Positions 13,017 through 25,439 of a DNA stretch of 64,000 bases are shown here, one piece after another. The stretch covers positions 44,217,750 to 44,281,749 of the forward strand of contig CM046858.1 in NCBI GenBank assembly GCA_025617745.1, read 5' to 3'. How positions within the stretch are numbered: the stretch's first letter is position 1; each line of letters begins with the position of its first letter. This DNA is from Heliocidaris erythrogramma. Taxonomy: Eukaryota > Echinodermata > Echinoidea > Camarodonta > Echinometridae. A program made the position numbers and the translations under genes. The notes under the pieces are model-generated. The model made no database searches, was not told the DNA's origin, and saw nothing but the letters and a program-made list of their open reading frames with translations.

Positions 13017-13330
13017 TGTGAATTCCCCTTTCACCTAAAGTTGTGCACATTTCTTTCACGTAACGTTTATTTCTACGTTGTTTCATTTCATGTGAATTCC
13101 CCTTTCACCTAAAGTTGTGCACATTTCTTTCACGTAACGTTTATTTCTACATTGTTTCAATTTCATGTGAATTCCCCTTTCACCTAAAGTTGTGCACATT
13201 TCTTTCATGTAACGTTTATTTCTACATTGTTTCAATTTCATGTGAATGCCCCTTTCACCTAAAATTGAGCACATTTCTTTCATGTAACGTTTATTTCTAC
13301 GTTGTTTCACTTCATGTGAATGGGCCCTTT
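13017..13330. repeat. 74/75-bp minisatellite, about four copies
   Basis: The unit begins AATTCCCCTTTCACCTAAAG and includes GTGCACATTTCTTTCA and AACGTTTATTTCTAC. It starts at 13021, 13095, 13170 and 13245, with a fifth partial start at 13319. Periods are 74, 75, 75 and 74. Copies differ at only a few positions, so the array is young or homogenised. Repeating open frames on both strands come from the near-multiple-of-three period and are not genes. Confidence 0.95.
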
Positions 13331-15530
13331 GAGGATGGGAAGCTCAGGTAGAGGGTTCATCTGAGGGTTAATTAGTGCCAACAGAGATTCAAGGATGAAA
13401 TGTGAAACATGTTGATGATGAATAATGCAGTCAGGGTGTTGTTTGTGTCAATGGCACATTCATACAAGCATGCCAAGCGCATATTATTTATAAGTATTTG
13501 AACATAAAAAGATGAGAAAAATGGCTATGAACTATACCAAAGAGCTTATTCTATTAGCAACTTTCAAAAACTGTCTGATATAAATGTGCATGTACAATGA
13601 AAAAAGTAAAGTTTCAATAAATTAAATATATACTTAAAGAAAGAGGGAGGACAATATGCAGAGGCATGTATATAGGCCAATCTTTGTCACATTTAAATAG
13701 AATTCACTCATTTCACTCATTAATGTGGCCGATGAAAATGTAATCGTGATAAAAGTTGCATGACTGGTTCTTTATTCTCTTCATTCATTTTAAAATTTCT
13801 TTTGCTGAAGCAACGAAAGAGACAATTATCACATCAAAGTCCAATAAAGGTAAGCATTGCCATTTGGGGTAAGAATTTGCCCATTTTACAAAACATCATC
13901 GGAAATGCTGTTAAATCAATGCCTTCTCCAATTTCCTCCTAAATTTCATTACCAACCAATAGTGAGAAAAGTTATTCACTCATTTCTCTTGAAATCCTTC
14001 CTCGATAGTCCCAATATCTGTAATTCCTTTCTCTAAATTCAACCTCAATTTTTCCCTTCCCAGAATCTGCATGTTCATGTGCCATAAGCTTGATAGAGCC
14101 AACATTATTTTGTTTCCCATTCCAAATGGATATTCCTTTTGTGTGATCAATGCAGACGTGTAGAGTATAGGACTAAACATTAGACTCGTACTCTTCCTCA
14201 ATTGAAAATCTCTCTGGAAGTGTAATGATTAAGAAGATCTGTCTTCGATATACTCTGACAATCCGAAATTAATTGATCTCCAGGTCTCGAGGGGCAGTCC
14301 CCTTTCTGCTCATCAATGGCACAGAATGACAAATGAAAACAAAGAGGAACTATTTGCTGCCATATTAACTTTCACTTCATGAAGTTGGGTATAAACGTTA
14401 GCTGGGAATGCCCTTGTGTAGATGTGGTGTTTCCTTATTGTTAAACTGCATTGACAGCACACAAAGGTTTATAAGTGTATGGCATACATTGCACATGCAC
14501 TACCAAATAGGGAATATCAATGAGATTTAGACTTGACAAATTATTTTCAAACAGATCATACATTCTTCAGAGAAAAATATTAATCCTAGTGTTAGGCTCA
14601 CATTTCTTATATTTCATCTTTCATTACAAATTGGAAGATTAATAAGACAATACAATCATGGAACTACCACAATATAGGCCTATCTGTTCTAATGTTTTCA
14701 TAGCCTGTAAAATCATTTAATATTGGTTGTGAATATTTATTGTATATTCATCAAACTATCATACATGTATTCACAACTTTTTTTGGATTTAGTATTCAGC
14801 AGCTCGTTTTCCATATTCACAACTTTTTTTTGTAACATTCTGTTCACTACAGATAACAAATAAGGGCATATTTTCAAACTCTAATTTTATACAATAAAGT
14901 GTCTTCACTTTAAATTTTCACACAGTAAATTCTCACACAGACTGTAAAAAAAATAACTGATAATATACACTGAACATCACCAATCTACTTCATTCTTTTT
15001 TTAACTGTAGGCCTATATATTCTAAATTATAAGCACATCTTTTTTTTAAATTCTAATATCCTTTTTGTATCTAGCATGAATCATGCATGTTTGAAATTCA
15101 AAATGGGGTAGGTATTAAAATCCAAAATATTATAGACAGAACCATAAGGCCTACATATTCATGAATAAGTTTTTAAAAATAAACAAAGAAAAAATACACA
15201 AATGCAATGATCCTACATGTACAGGTCAAATCAATAAAGGATAAATTCATATCAATGATGCAAAATATTCATTATAATCAAATGTGACAGACATGAAATA
15301 TATGAAATATAAATGATGAACATGCATGATAAAATATCTAAAAGTGTAATTATTTTCTTTTCAATCATGTCAATATTCATCCGATATTACTGAATAATTC
15401 TGAGGTATATCAAATAGAAATATAAACAAATTATAATATTTCCACATTCACAGGTCACACACAAAATTCGTTTCTATTCCACAGGAATAATTGACAATTT
15501 TATAAGTAGTAGATGAGAAATCTTGAAATC

Positions 15531-15650
15531 ATGAAGATCGCCGGCTGGAGCACATCGCCCACAGTCTGCTACCGCGGAACTTCAGGCGGGTATTCGATCA
15601 TCGATACTGACTGGGGAGAAACCCACGTACCCCGATCGAATGTCTTTTTT
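15531..15650. other. Short GC-rich island in Runx intron 1
   Basis: About 110 bases of high-complexity, CpG-rich sequence stand out sharply from AT-rich flanks (for example CGCCGGCTGGAGCACATCGC and CCGCGGAACTTCAGGCGGG). The plus strand has an open frame from ATG at 15531 for about 53 codons; the minus strand is also partly open. A T6 run follows at about 15,646, so a Pol III transcript was considered, but no A/B box pair or known small RNA was recognised. It could be an alternative exon, a conserved regulatory element or a small RNA gene. Confidence 0.3.
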
Positions 15651-15779
15651 ATTTCATCATCACATTTCTCAGAAAACAAGTCTCACTAATAACTTCCTAA
15701 GGTGTTATCTACTTAAAAACACAGTTCATGAGATCTTTTGACATGTCATCGTTTGGAAAATAAGACGATTTTAGAAGAA

Positions 15780-16762
<983 letters not shown>

Positions 16763-16869
16763 CTACCACGCGAGTGGTTTGTTCCGAGATGAAAGGGCGG
16801 GAAAAAAATGATTTCAGACTTCTTGTCGGAAAACCCTGACTGGGCCAGGCGATGTTGAATAGATATTCA

Positions 16870-16889
16870 AACCACACCTCAAAACCGCA
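16870..16889. promoter_or_regulatory. Tandem Runx binding motifs upstream of Runx start codon
   Basis: AACCACA at 16870-16876 and AACCGCA at 16883-16889 both match the RACCRCA form of the Runt-domain site. They lie 13 bases apart in the same orientation, 126-145 bases upstream of the Runx ATG. A further copy, TGCGGTT, lies at about 17,596. Runx genes in other animals are known to be autoregulated through such sites near their promoters; that this pair is used is inference. Confidence 0.5.
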
Positions 16890-17304
16890 AAGCGGTAGTA
16901 AAATGTTCAACACACGTTCTTCGGAACACCAAAAAAAAAATCAGTACCAAGCAATGTATTAGTGGTAGAACACGATAAGACCGCTCGCGAGTATTATTAT
17001 GCCAACAAAAATATAAAAAGAGATATTTTGAACAGAATCACACAATGTCATTGGAGGCAAATGGTGCACCAATTTGTGGTCAACAGTTCATAAGTGTTTT
17101 CCAAATATCTAAGTCAGAATGTATGCTCGAAATGAATGTCGAGAGTTTATAAACGTCCCCCCGAAACGGTAAATTTGCCTGGAGTATGGTAGCACGAGAG
17201 ACTGATAATGATCGTACTGCGATTATACTCGCTTGCCACGGAATACATGTGGATGTATTGAGATCCTTGTTTTCAATAAAATGACTCACACGGTTCTCGC
17301 GCAA

Positions 17305-17395
17305 TCTGCTACTATACACTGCATGCAGTATAGTGTGAATGAACTCTAGCTCATCGTATAGTGCATGCTGTATTGTACGTGCGGTGCATGCACGG
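17305..17395. promoter_or_regulatory. GCATGC palindrome cluster in Runx promoter
   Basis: Three TGCATG(C) cores fall within 80 bases: CACTGCATGCAGTATAGTG, then AGTGCATGCTGTAT, then GGTGCATGCACGG. The first is nested in an almost perfect inverted repeat of about 24 bp (ACTATA on the left, TATAGT on the right). Such spaced palindromes could bind dimeric factors or form a cruciform. No factor is assigned. Confidence 0.4.
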
Positions 17396-17520
17396 ATCTG
17401 AACGTACGCACGCCATTTGTGGGCGGGGATGTCGCTGACTCCGCCTCTTCCACGAACTCTGACGTCTCACGATAATACCATTATTTTTATGAATGACCAG
17501 TCGATAATACTATATACTGT

Positions 17521-18413
17521 GTGTATATATTCGCTCAGAAGAATCAACAGAAAGTATACTCGTAGTGGTAGAAAGAACAGGTAGCACATGGCTTTGCGGT
17601 TCACAATCTACGTTATGTGATTACTATACATCACCAATCAATTAGGCTTACCGTAGAGTGCGACGAATAGAATAGTAATTGTGATATAATAGGAGGTCTA
17701 TTTTTTATGGCATGCTCAAATCATGGAGCTACAAACTGTTCGTCTACGTACAAGACATTTTTTTAAACGGTTTGACATCGATTAAGATTTTTCAGCACGA
17801 AAATATATCCTCTAAACGACTTCAAACTCAGTGATAATCATTCATCTTCTCAGAATTAATATCTGAAACGACGTGATATTCACATTTGTTGTTTTCTCAT
17901 GTGATATTCTGTTTGACGATACAGCACTCAAAAATGCACCGTAATAAGTTGTCGTTATGAAAATAAATGCACATAGGCCTATTATTACTATTCAGTGGAA
18001 ATATGACAATGACTAGGTTATAATATAATTATACCGGATCGTTTCAAGTGATAAAATGATATTGGCATGATAACAAGTACAACCCAGTACTTTCATTGGT
18101 AGGTTTATTTTTAAATTTAAAAATATAGAGATCGGATCCTGTTGTATAAAACGCATGACTTAAGTTATGAAAAGTAAGCTAAAAGATTTCAAGGGAAAAT
18201 TCCGCCTCTTCAGTAGTCTTCATCAGTCTTCATCATGTTCAGCTAGTATTGTGCGCAACTCGTACATAGGAAGCTGACTGGGAGCTTCTTTTCTCTCCTT
18301 GTCGAACTCAATCCCCAAATTATGATAAAATTCAACACAGCAAAGTACTCAACGTGATCTCTAAGGTTTTTTTCTTGTGTCTGTAATGAATTGATTCAAA
18401 TATTCCTTTATAT
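17521..18413. other. Non-coding upstream stretch
   Basis: AT-rich DNA upstream of the Runx promoter. A TGCGGTT Runx-type motif occurs near 17,596 and TAGGCCTAT, common in this genome, near 17,976. No gene or repeat family was recognised; distal regulatory sequence for Runx is possible. Confidence 0.45.
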
Positions 18414-18749
18414 CAGGGGCGTATCCAGGATTTTTTGAAGGGTTGGGGGGGGGCATAAATCTCATTTTAAAAAAATCTGACAAGCAAAGAAAAAAAAGTC
18501 ATCAGATTTTTTTTCGGTCTACTTTCCTCCAAAATTCTCTGGAAGGGGGGGGGGGGGCAATGCACACTTCTTTTTTTCACAGGCCGGAAGTGCCCCCTAA
18601 ATCCGCCACTGCTTTGTATTGTTATTAAAGTAATGCCCAGGATATTATATGGCGTAGCGTGGGTCCAGCTATTAAAGCCTTTGGAACCTTGGAACCTAAA
18701 TCATTACGGTACTGTGCCCCCTCTTGTACAAATCCTGGGTCCGCCCCTG
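18414..18749. mobile_element. Inverted-repeat element, CAGGGGCG family
   Basis: The left terminus CAGGGGCGTATCCAGGATTT and the complement of the right terminus, CAGGGGCGGACCCAGGATTT, agree at 18 of 20 positions over a 336-bp span. The interior holds poly-G runs and, at about 18,583-18,613, the end of a related CAGTGGCGGAT-type terminus, suggesting nesting or recombination between family members. No coding sequence and no clear target duplication. Confidence 0.65.
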
Positions 18750-19403
18750 ATTGTATAACCATCGCAGTTCAGTATTCGGGAAGCAATAATGGAATATCGT
18801 GTTCAGTGCAATCCTTCACTCAGTCAATCCACTGCTCTTGTGATCTTATCTTGGGAAGTTGGAGGGGGAGAAGGAATTATTGTTCAATCTTACACCGAGT
18901 TTTGTTTTTCTAAAGATAGCCCTTGTCATCCTCCTCTTTATTTTCCTTGTTCCTGTTATTTTATTCTCCAGCCTTTCTAAATGTTATCTTTGTCCTGTTT
19001 TCTTTTATAAAATATGAAACCATGTCAAGTATGCTGAGCTCCTTTAAGACAAGCACCGGACTTGGACATTCAATTTTATATCTGATGCAACGCAAGAGTA
19101 GCCGTTGAAATTTCAAAAGGATACTTTGTCTTGTGGCCAGTGTAGTGCGCTTTGTCGCGTTTTGTTTGCATTTTATGAATTTCCAAATTACTGTTATAAA
19201 ACACGGTTTGGTCACAAGCGAAATATGTAAATAGTGACCACATATTTTATACTTTTCAAAGCGAAATTCAAAGCCTATAATTTTGAATCCCATTTTCTTG
19301 AAATCTCATTCTTTTATTTTTAGAGGTGATAACATTATTATTTCAAACGACATGGCAAACAGTAAAATGTAAGGATATGATATGATATTATCGTAATATG
19401 TTT

Positions 19404-19460
19404 GTAGCCAGAAGGGCGTTAACTCTGCATGATTGTGTAAGTTAACGTCCTTCTGCCATG
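19404..19460. repeat. Short perfect hairpin
   Basis: CAGAAGGGCGTTAACT and AGTTAACGTCCTTCTG form a 16-bp stem with one G:T mismatch in DNA terms and a loop of about 15 bases. It looks like a minimal fold-back repeat rather than a microRNA precursor, because the stem is short. Confidence 0.5.
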
Positions 19461-19559
19461 GCTCTCAATAGACGGACTATAATAATAATGCAGCATACGT
19501 TGTTTTCTTACAATATTTAAAACTGAAGAGTGTTACATGTACAAGTTGAATAGTATATT

Positions 19560-19830
19560 ACCTGTGCCGATATCAGCCCACGATACCGACGGCCCACTAG
19601 AGACTAACAATCCACAAGACCGACAGTCCATGCATGAGACCGATAGCCATAGTGTCGGTCTCTCAGGTCTTCTGTAAAGTTATCCGAGGGACCCACGAGA
19701 TCGACATGTCGGTCTAGCGAGCCTTCTTACAACTTTTCTGAGGGTTCATGAGGCCGACATTGTTATGAATTTCGCTCTCGTGAGCTATCGGCTTATACTG
19801 GCCGATGTCCCGATGGCATGTATGAGGTAT
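19560..19830. repeat. Degenerate GACCGACA-type minisatellite
   Basis: Variants of GAGACCGATAG, AGACCGACAG and the complement GTCGGTCT recur at intervals of roughly 15-40 bases in both orientations across 270 bases, more GC-rich than the flanks. A related short block occurs at 21,135-21,215 (TGTCGGTCTCAGGAGCTGTT and GGTCTCATGGGCTGT). It looks like a decayed minisatellite with inversions. Confidence 0.5.
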
Positions 19831-19926
19831 GATTCATTTTGTATCATGTGAAAATAAGCTGATTCATTCTTGCCCGTGAGTCTGACATTGTCATGTTTCA
19901 CCAACTGGACTTGAACTCGAATCGAC

Positions 19927-20290
19927 GGCGGATCCAGGATTATTTTCGGGGGGGGGGGTAGAATGAGTTCAAAAATATCTTACAAGCAAACTAAAATGTA
20001 TTAACCTTTCCTAAGTGGACAGGGGTTTGTCATGAGTTACATTTATAAGGGTTGAATGCTAATGTTTCTAAGTGAAGGAACAAAGTTATTATTACGAGCA
20101 TTCAAAGAATTTCTTCCTGCCGCGTACCATGCATTCACTTCACCTGGGTGGAGAGTGGCAAATGTGAATTAATGTCTTGCCAAAGAACGTTAGTACATGT
20201 CGTGACAAGGATTTGAATCCCGGACCTTGCAAGCAAGCAAGCAAGAAAAGAGAAAGTTAAAATTTTACTAATTTTACTGGGGGTCACGTG
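19927..20290. repeat. GGCGGATCCAGG-family copy with nested SINE fragment
   Basis: The stretch starts with GGCGGATCCAGGATTATTTT followed by a G run. The other end may be the GCCCCTGCCCCCAACTCGCC segment near 20,290. Inside, 20,125-20,235 is a minus-strand piece of a tRNA-derived SINE: CTTGCCAAAGAACGTTAGTAC followed by GGATTTGAATCC, the complement of a B box. A short (AAGC)n run follows the SINE. Confidence 0.5.
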
Positions 20291-20587
20291 CCCCTGCCCC
20301 CAACTCGCCTCTGACAATGATAACTCCTTGTCAAACACATGCACTTTTAGATACGATAAAACTTACTAATATCCGACAGTATTTTCAGACGGCCTTCCCT
20401 ATACGTTTTGGCTTGGAGACGGTGTTTGGCACGTTTGGGGGCTTGCGCGAGTGGGCAGCGGATAGCTATAGCGGATATACATGTGACAAACTGCACGAGT
20501 TATTGACTGTATCAGTTTGCCTTGGGAAACGTTCACTTCATTATTGGCAGGGAAAATTATTGCCGATTTTCTTTGGAGCAAAATAAG

Positions 20588-20680
20588 CAGTGGAGGATCC
20601 AGAATTATCTTGGGGGGAGGGGCGCAAGTCTGAAAATTCTCTAACAAGCCCCGCCGCCCCTTAAAAACATGTTATCACAT
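20588..20680. repeat. CAGTGGCGGATCC-family terminus
   Basis: CAGTGGAGGATCCAG followed by a G-rich stretch and CAAGTCTGAAAATTCTC matches the same dispersed family seen at 19,927, 25,762 and 44,417. Only one end is clear. Confidence 0.5.
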
Positions 20681-21859
20681 TAATTTTGTGGCGTGGGCAT
20701 GTTTTATGGAACGCATTTTCTTTCTGAGGTTAATGGTAGATTAAGCTTTCCAGGAGGCACGTGCCCCTTTGTACTCCCTAAAAACCGTTAAAACATAATA
20801 AAACTAAAATGAAATACCGAGCTAGCTCGGGAGACTCATTTTATTACAAATTAATTTCTGGATAAGTGTTATGGACAAAGGCAAACTGCACACCGTGCTA
20901 TCTGCTTGTAAGCAGAAAAACGAGGGGTACTAGGTATCTTCGAATACCTAAAGCGGTATACCGATTTCGCTTGAGAATTTGGAGGGGTTATTTTCATCAG
21001 ACCAAGTAATATATTAACTTCATGCATCATCCGTACACATAAGAAGACATTAAACAAATTCCCACTAAATATTCAAAGATACACATGTATCAGGAATAAT
21101 TGACAGGATGTGCAAACGGATTTCATGAGCATATATACCGAAGCGTTGGTCTTGGAGGCAGTTGGTCACGTTGGCTGTCGGTCTCAGGAGCTGTTGGTCT
21201 CATGGGCTGTATACCTGCTCGTGCTTTGTTGATGTGCCAAGCAGGTGTGGCCCCAGGCCAGGCGAGGGGGGGGGGGGGCAGATGCATCTCTACGTTTTGG
21301 AGACTGATATCACCAGATCGTTCTTTTTTTGGTTGGTTATAAGACTTCGAATAATAGGCTCTTAACTTTTAACTTTAAACCGAGTAGTTAAACTGAGTAG
21401 TTACGATGGATATAATAGCAACCGGTGGGCTGAATTTTTATTCAGTTTTCAATAAAAAGCATTTCCTACATTATTATGGTAAAGATAATACTAATGGCAC
21501 AAAAAAAAAGACTAGACAGAAATGTAAATAAAATTTTCCCATTAATGTAAAGAGAAAAAACACGCATTTGTATTAAACTTGTTGAAAGTCTTTCTCAATA
21601 TAATTTTAGGATTCCGATTATAACTAAACCATGATTCGATAAAAATCAGTTCGAATTTAAATTCATACTGGAATAATGATATAGGCACAAAGTCCCTTAT
21701 TAAGATAATATGGGCGGGGGAGGGGGGAGCGTCGTCATAAACAACATAAAAGATAGTCAAATTTCATTTCCTCAAAAATATACAAGGATATAGATAAAAA
21801 TAGTGAAGTAAAGTGCATGTCTTACAAGAGGAAAGGGGAAATCCAGGGGCATAAGAGAT
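20681..21859. other. Non-coding stretch
   Basis: No gene recognised. It includes the short GGTCTCAGG/GGTCTCATGG repeat block at 21,135-21,215 and a G run at about 21,267. Confidence 0.45.
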
Positions 21860-21954
21860 AGACAGAGAGAGAAAGAGGAATAATAAAGAGAGAGGGGAAG
21901 GGGAGGAAAGGAGAGGAGGAGGAGAGAGAGAGAAGTAGAAAGGTAGAGGAGGCT

Positions 21955-21986
<32 letters not shown>

Positions 21987-22015
21987 AGGGTAAAGGGGGA
22001 GAAGGGAAGGGGGCG
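21860..22015. repeat. GA-rich low-complexity tract
   Basis: About 155 bases of purine-rich (GA)n and GGA sequence. Open frames across it on the minus strand encode Ser/Leu/Pro-rich artefacts and are not genes. Confidence 0.9.
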
Positions 22016-23444
22016 GGGAAGGATGAGACGAGCTCCAGAAGGATAGAAATGCAGAAGAAAAGCAAATGAGTCGAGTTCAATTTGACATTTATTTTATTCA
22101 TTCACTAATTTTTTTTTTTTTTAACATTTCAACGTGGAACTGCATGAACGAGAAGACAGCGTAGACATGCAGGCATGAATCTTTTGGTGCTGCATGCCAC
22201 CACATAATCCACCGATCTTGCACGAAACGAGTCTAGGACGAGAGTGCATTATTGCCATTGCCCCCCCCCCTCCCATTCAAATATCTTGGCGAAGCCCCTG
22301 AGAAGAAGAGGGCGGCTAAATATTATGATTGTGATCGTTTTCTATGATATATATGTTATGTAATTTAGATGATTTACTTTTCGATACTATTTCATACAAA
22401 AATGCAAAGACGAAGTTTAAGGTAGTGCTATAATCCCATCTCGTGAAATTTTTCATTATGTTTGAACACCACTGGGGAGCGGTGTAGCGTGGATCCATCC
22501 ACTAAGTGGGCGCTGGTGTCATGGGGGCGCACTGGTCTTATCAAGTGGATGAAATGTGAGAGAACAAGGTCATCGTCTGAGAAGGGAGGGCGTATAAGAG
22601 GAATCTTATCAAGTTGCGCCCCCTCCCCACCCCTTCTCTCCCCCCTCTTTCTCTCTGTCGTATTTTTCGACATTCCACTGGAGACAATTACCCCCGTGCC
22701 TCCCGTACCTACTCCTCTGCAGCTACCGGGGTTACTGTTCTTTTTGTTGCTGTTTTTGTTGGTTTTTTATAATCTTTTTATTTATTTGCTGCAGCTTGCT
22801 GATGTTATTACTGGCGCGGATAGAGTGCATGTGGTTTAGGATTGTGGTTGGCGCTGTTTTTAGTCTAATTGCCATGATTATACAATACTTGTATTTTGAA
22901 TGCATATTACTGATGATATTGATATTTCCGTCATGAGACCGTAATGCATAAATGAAAATCGGCGCTGTAGTGGAGAACAATATCGTTTACTTGTTCTTTG
23001 TTTTTTGTTAAAAAAAGATTCTATAAGCATGCTAATTTGCTTTTGTCAAAGAATATCATGTCACTATTATTACCTATAACAATTTCAATAGCCCATAATG
23101 GAATAATTATGAAATAATTGTTAACACTATGCTGAACGTATTACAGACGACACTTTCAACGATATGCCTATAAAACAAACTTATAACACTGAATACATTT
23201 CTGATGTGTAAAAGCGTATGTTCTGATTAAATTTAGAAAAATTCTCGAAAATCCCACATGCTTGACACAGTAAAGCCGAGGTCTTTATAATAATTATAAA
23301 GGACACAACTATTCTGTTTTTTTCGTTCTCAAGATTTTATCGTAATGTATTCTGAATGCGGTTCATTAGTATGAATGCTAAAGGGTAAATCAAACGATTT
23401 TTAATTACCAGGATTTCTGGAATCAAACGTACACATTCAATGTA
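22016..23444. other. Non-coding stretch
   Basis: No recognisable exon or repeat family apart from homopolymer runs (a T run near 22,111 and a C run near 22,261). An open frame at 22,462-22,839 passes into low-complexity Leu/Phe and is not supported. Confidence 0.4.
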
Positions 23445-23550
23445 GGAGGCGTGATGGCTCAGTGGTAGAGCAGTGGTCTCGTAACTGGGAGGACCCGGGT
23501 TCAAAACCACGTGGATGCGCTAGTGCCCTTTGGTAAGGCATTAATATACA
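23445..23550 (+). repeat. SINE head derived from tRNA-Thr(CGT)
   Basis: The Pol III A box TGGCTCAGTGGT lies at 23455-23466 and the exact B box GGTTCAAAACC at 23498-23508. Between them is a tRNA-like anticodon arm containing GGTCTCGTAACTGGGAG, most like tRNA-Thr with anticodon CGT. The downstream GTGCCCTTTGGTAAGGCATT is the conserved core joined to tRNA heads in echinoderm-type SINEs. The arms no longer pair fully, so this is a SINE, not a functional tRNA. Confidence 0.75.
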
Positions 23551-23771
23551 TACGCGCAGCTCAGCCGTGCTTTAGAGCCTTTTTGCCGTGCGTTAGTGCT
23601 TTTTTTGCACGTGGTGTTATTTGACCAATCAGGATGGCTACATTCTTGAACCCGTTTTATAATCCTCATTATAAAAACGGGTTCAAGAATGTAGCCATCT
23701 TAATTGGTCAAATAACACCACGTGACCGTGCAAAAAAAATACTAACGCACAGCTGACCTGCGCGTACGCGT
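23551..23771. mobile_element. Long fold-back element
   Basis: Near-perfect arms of about 75 bases (23588-23750) surround a loop of only a few bases: GTGCGTTAGTGCTTTTTTTG and TTGAACCCGTTTTATAAT on the left, their complements on the right. An outer pair of arms (ACGCGCAGCTCAGC and its complement near 23,760) extends the structure. It directly abuts the SINE head on the left. RNA from either strand would form a long double-stranded hairpin. Confidence 0.85.
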
Positions 23772-24006
23772 ACCTCTGGTGCGTGCAAACTTAAAACGCA
23801 ATGAAATCGCTTAGTTTAATTGTCATTTTAGCGCAGGGATTACATGCGCGCACTGAAACGCGCATGACTTTTGTTGGCTGCGCTTATGTGATGTCATCCA
23901 GGAAAGCAAATGACAGCCTCCATGACTGAGCGACTCTTGGCGTTTCTATGGGGTTCGTAACCATTTTTATAGACTTCGTAATCATATTGCCGACCCGTTT
24001 TATAAA

Positions 24007-24176
24007 ACTATTAATACATGGTTAAGAGTTCGTGTGTTAGTGCGATCCGGCAACACGCAGGTTTTTATCGTGGTGTCCAACACACTCGGCTTGTGCCTCG
24101 TGCGTCTAGGACACCATGATAAAAACCTTTGTATTGCCAGATCGCACCAACGCACTCCCAACCATGTATTAATAGT
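24007..24176. mobile_element. Fold-back MITE
   Basis: A 170-bp element. The left arm begins ACTATTAATACATGGTT and contains GTGCGATCCGGCAACACGCA and TTTTTATCGTGGTGTCC; the right arm is the complement with a few mismatches. The loop is about 25 bases. It is distinct from the hairpin 230 bp to the left. No coding sequence. Confidence 0.8.
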
Positions 24177-24415
24177 ATATTACCAAGTCCCTCGAAGAGG
24201 ACTTAAAGCCATCGGTCCCTTGGTTGCTTACTTAAAACATACGATACGCATGCTTTTTTAGCACTAAGGTAAAATAATCCGTCAAACCTTTCCAAACTTT
24301 TTAAAATCAATATTGTAATACGAAATTTATGAATGCAAGATTAAACTGATGTGGGTGAACATTTCTTGCAATCGTAATAATCATCAATACTTCCGTTATA
24401 TGATGAAGAAAAAAC

Positions 24416-24418
<3 letters not shown>

Positions 24419-24449
<31 letters not shown>

Positions 24450-24475
24450 GCACCCACACAATCACACAAGTCTTT
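24419..24475. repeat. (CA)n microsatellite
   Basis: About 55 bases of CA repeat with occasional CG and CCCA interruptions. Confidence 0.95.
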
Positions 24476-25439
24476 TAAAGGAAAAAAAAAATCTTGAATA
24501 TCATTAATCATTTTCAAAACGTATCAGCCTATTGTCCCCCGCAGACAGTGTGACACCACACGTATACCTCTAATTCGACAGTTGGAGGTGCCAGTTCCGT
24601 ATTACCTGGAAAAAAAATGAAAAGCACTATTTCCTTCATTTGACCTTGTCTGATATCATTTCCACTGTTGAAAATACATAAAACTTTGATTGAATATTGA
24701 GTAATATTGAAAAAGCAACACAAAATTTGAAAGGTACATGCAATGCCCCCTTCTTTTTGTAATTAGTAATCTTTGTCAGTTAGTCAAGAAACTATTTTTC
24801 TTTTTACATCCGTATCCTGTTGCGCGTGGTGAACCGCCAAAAGTTAGTCCTTGGGCGCGAAAGTGGAGTATTTTACCAATGAAACAACGCTTGGGTAGTA
24901 TTCCGCCGTTAACGGTTTTTATGGAAACGGATTTGGATATATATTGCCGTTTAATATGCCAATCAAATTTCCGATTTGTCAGAAGTTGATTGATAAGCAA
25001 TCGATGAAATTATGTAGGGGAAGCAAAGTTCTTCTTCTTTTACCAAATTTGTATATTGAAAATATGAAGGAATCTTTTCTTAATTTATTAAATGCCTAAT
25101 CAACATTGAGAAGTAAGTTTTAGGTAAAAACTAAACAAAGATAAAGAAGCCTTACATTATACCTTTATCATATAGTTATATTGATTCTTTGTGTCGATTT
25201 TATTAATATGATTCATTCCTTTCGACTTGCTGATAGGTAAAAATAGAAGACAGTCCTAAGACTGATACATACAAAGTTCCCATAGTCGCATTGAAAAGAT
25301 ACCTATAAAAATAAAAATAGCAGAATTGACATTTTGCTATGATTATAATTTTTTTATCTCATGTTCTATCATTTAAATTATTTCTTTCTTTGGAACAGAA
25401 CATCAGCACGTATCAATCATCATCATAATGATGTTCAGT
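24476..25439. other. Non-coding stretch with one unassigned GC-richer patch
   Basis: 24,790-25,000 is less AT-rich and open on both strands (for example PYPVARGEPPKVSPWARK on plus), which could be a decayed coding or mobile-element fragment. No domain is recognised. The rest is AT-rich. Confidence 0.3.

Noticed and set aside
13083..13351. Repeating open frames with a 25-residue period on both strands
   Set aside because: By-product of the 75-bp minisatellite.
22462..22839. 125-codon plus-strand open frame
   Set aside because: Its second half is low-complexity Leu/Phe; no family resemblance or gene context.
23445..23550. Functional tRNA-Thr gene
   Set aside because: The acceptor stem does not pair, the D and anticodon regions are altered, and a SINE core follows instead of a T-run terminator.
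24776..25000. Coding-like patch open on both strands
   Set aside because: No domain, no splice sites and no strand preference; left as unassigned.
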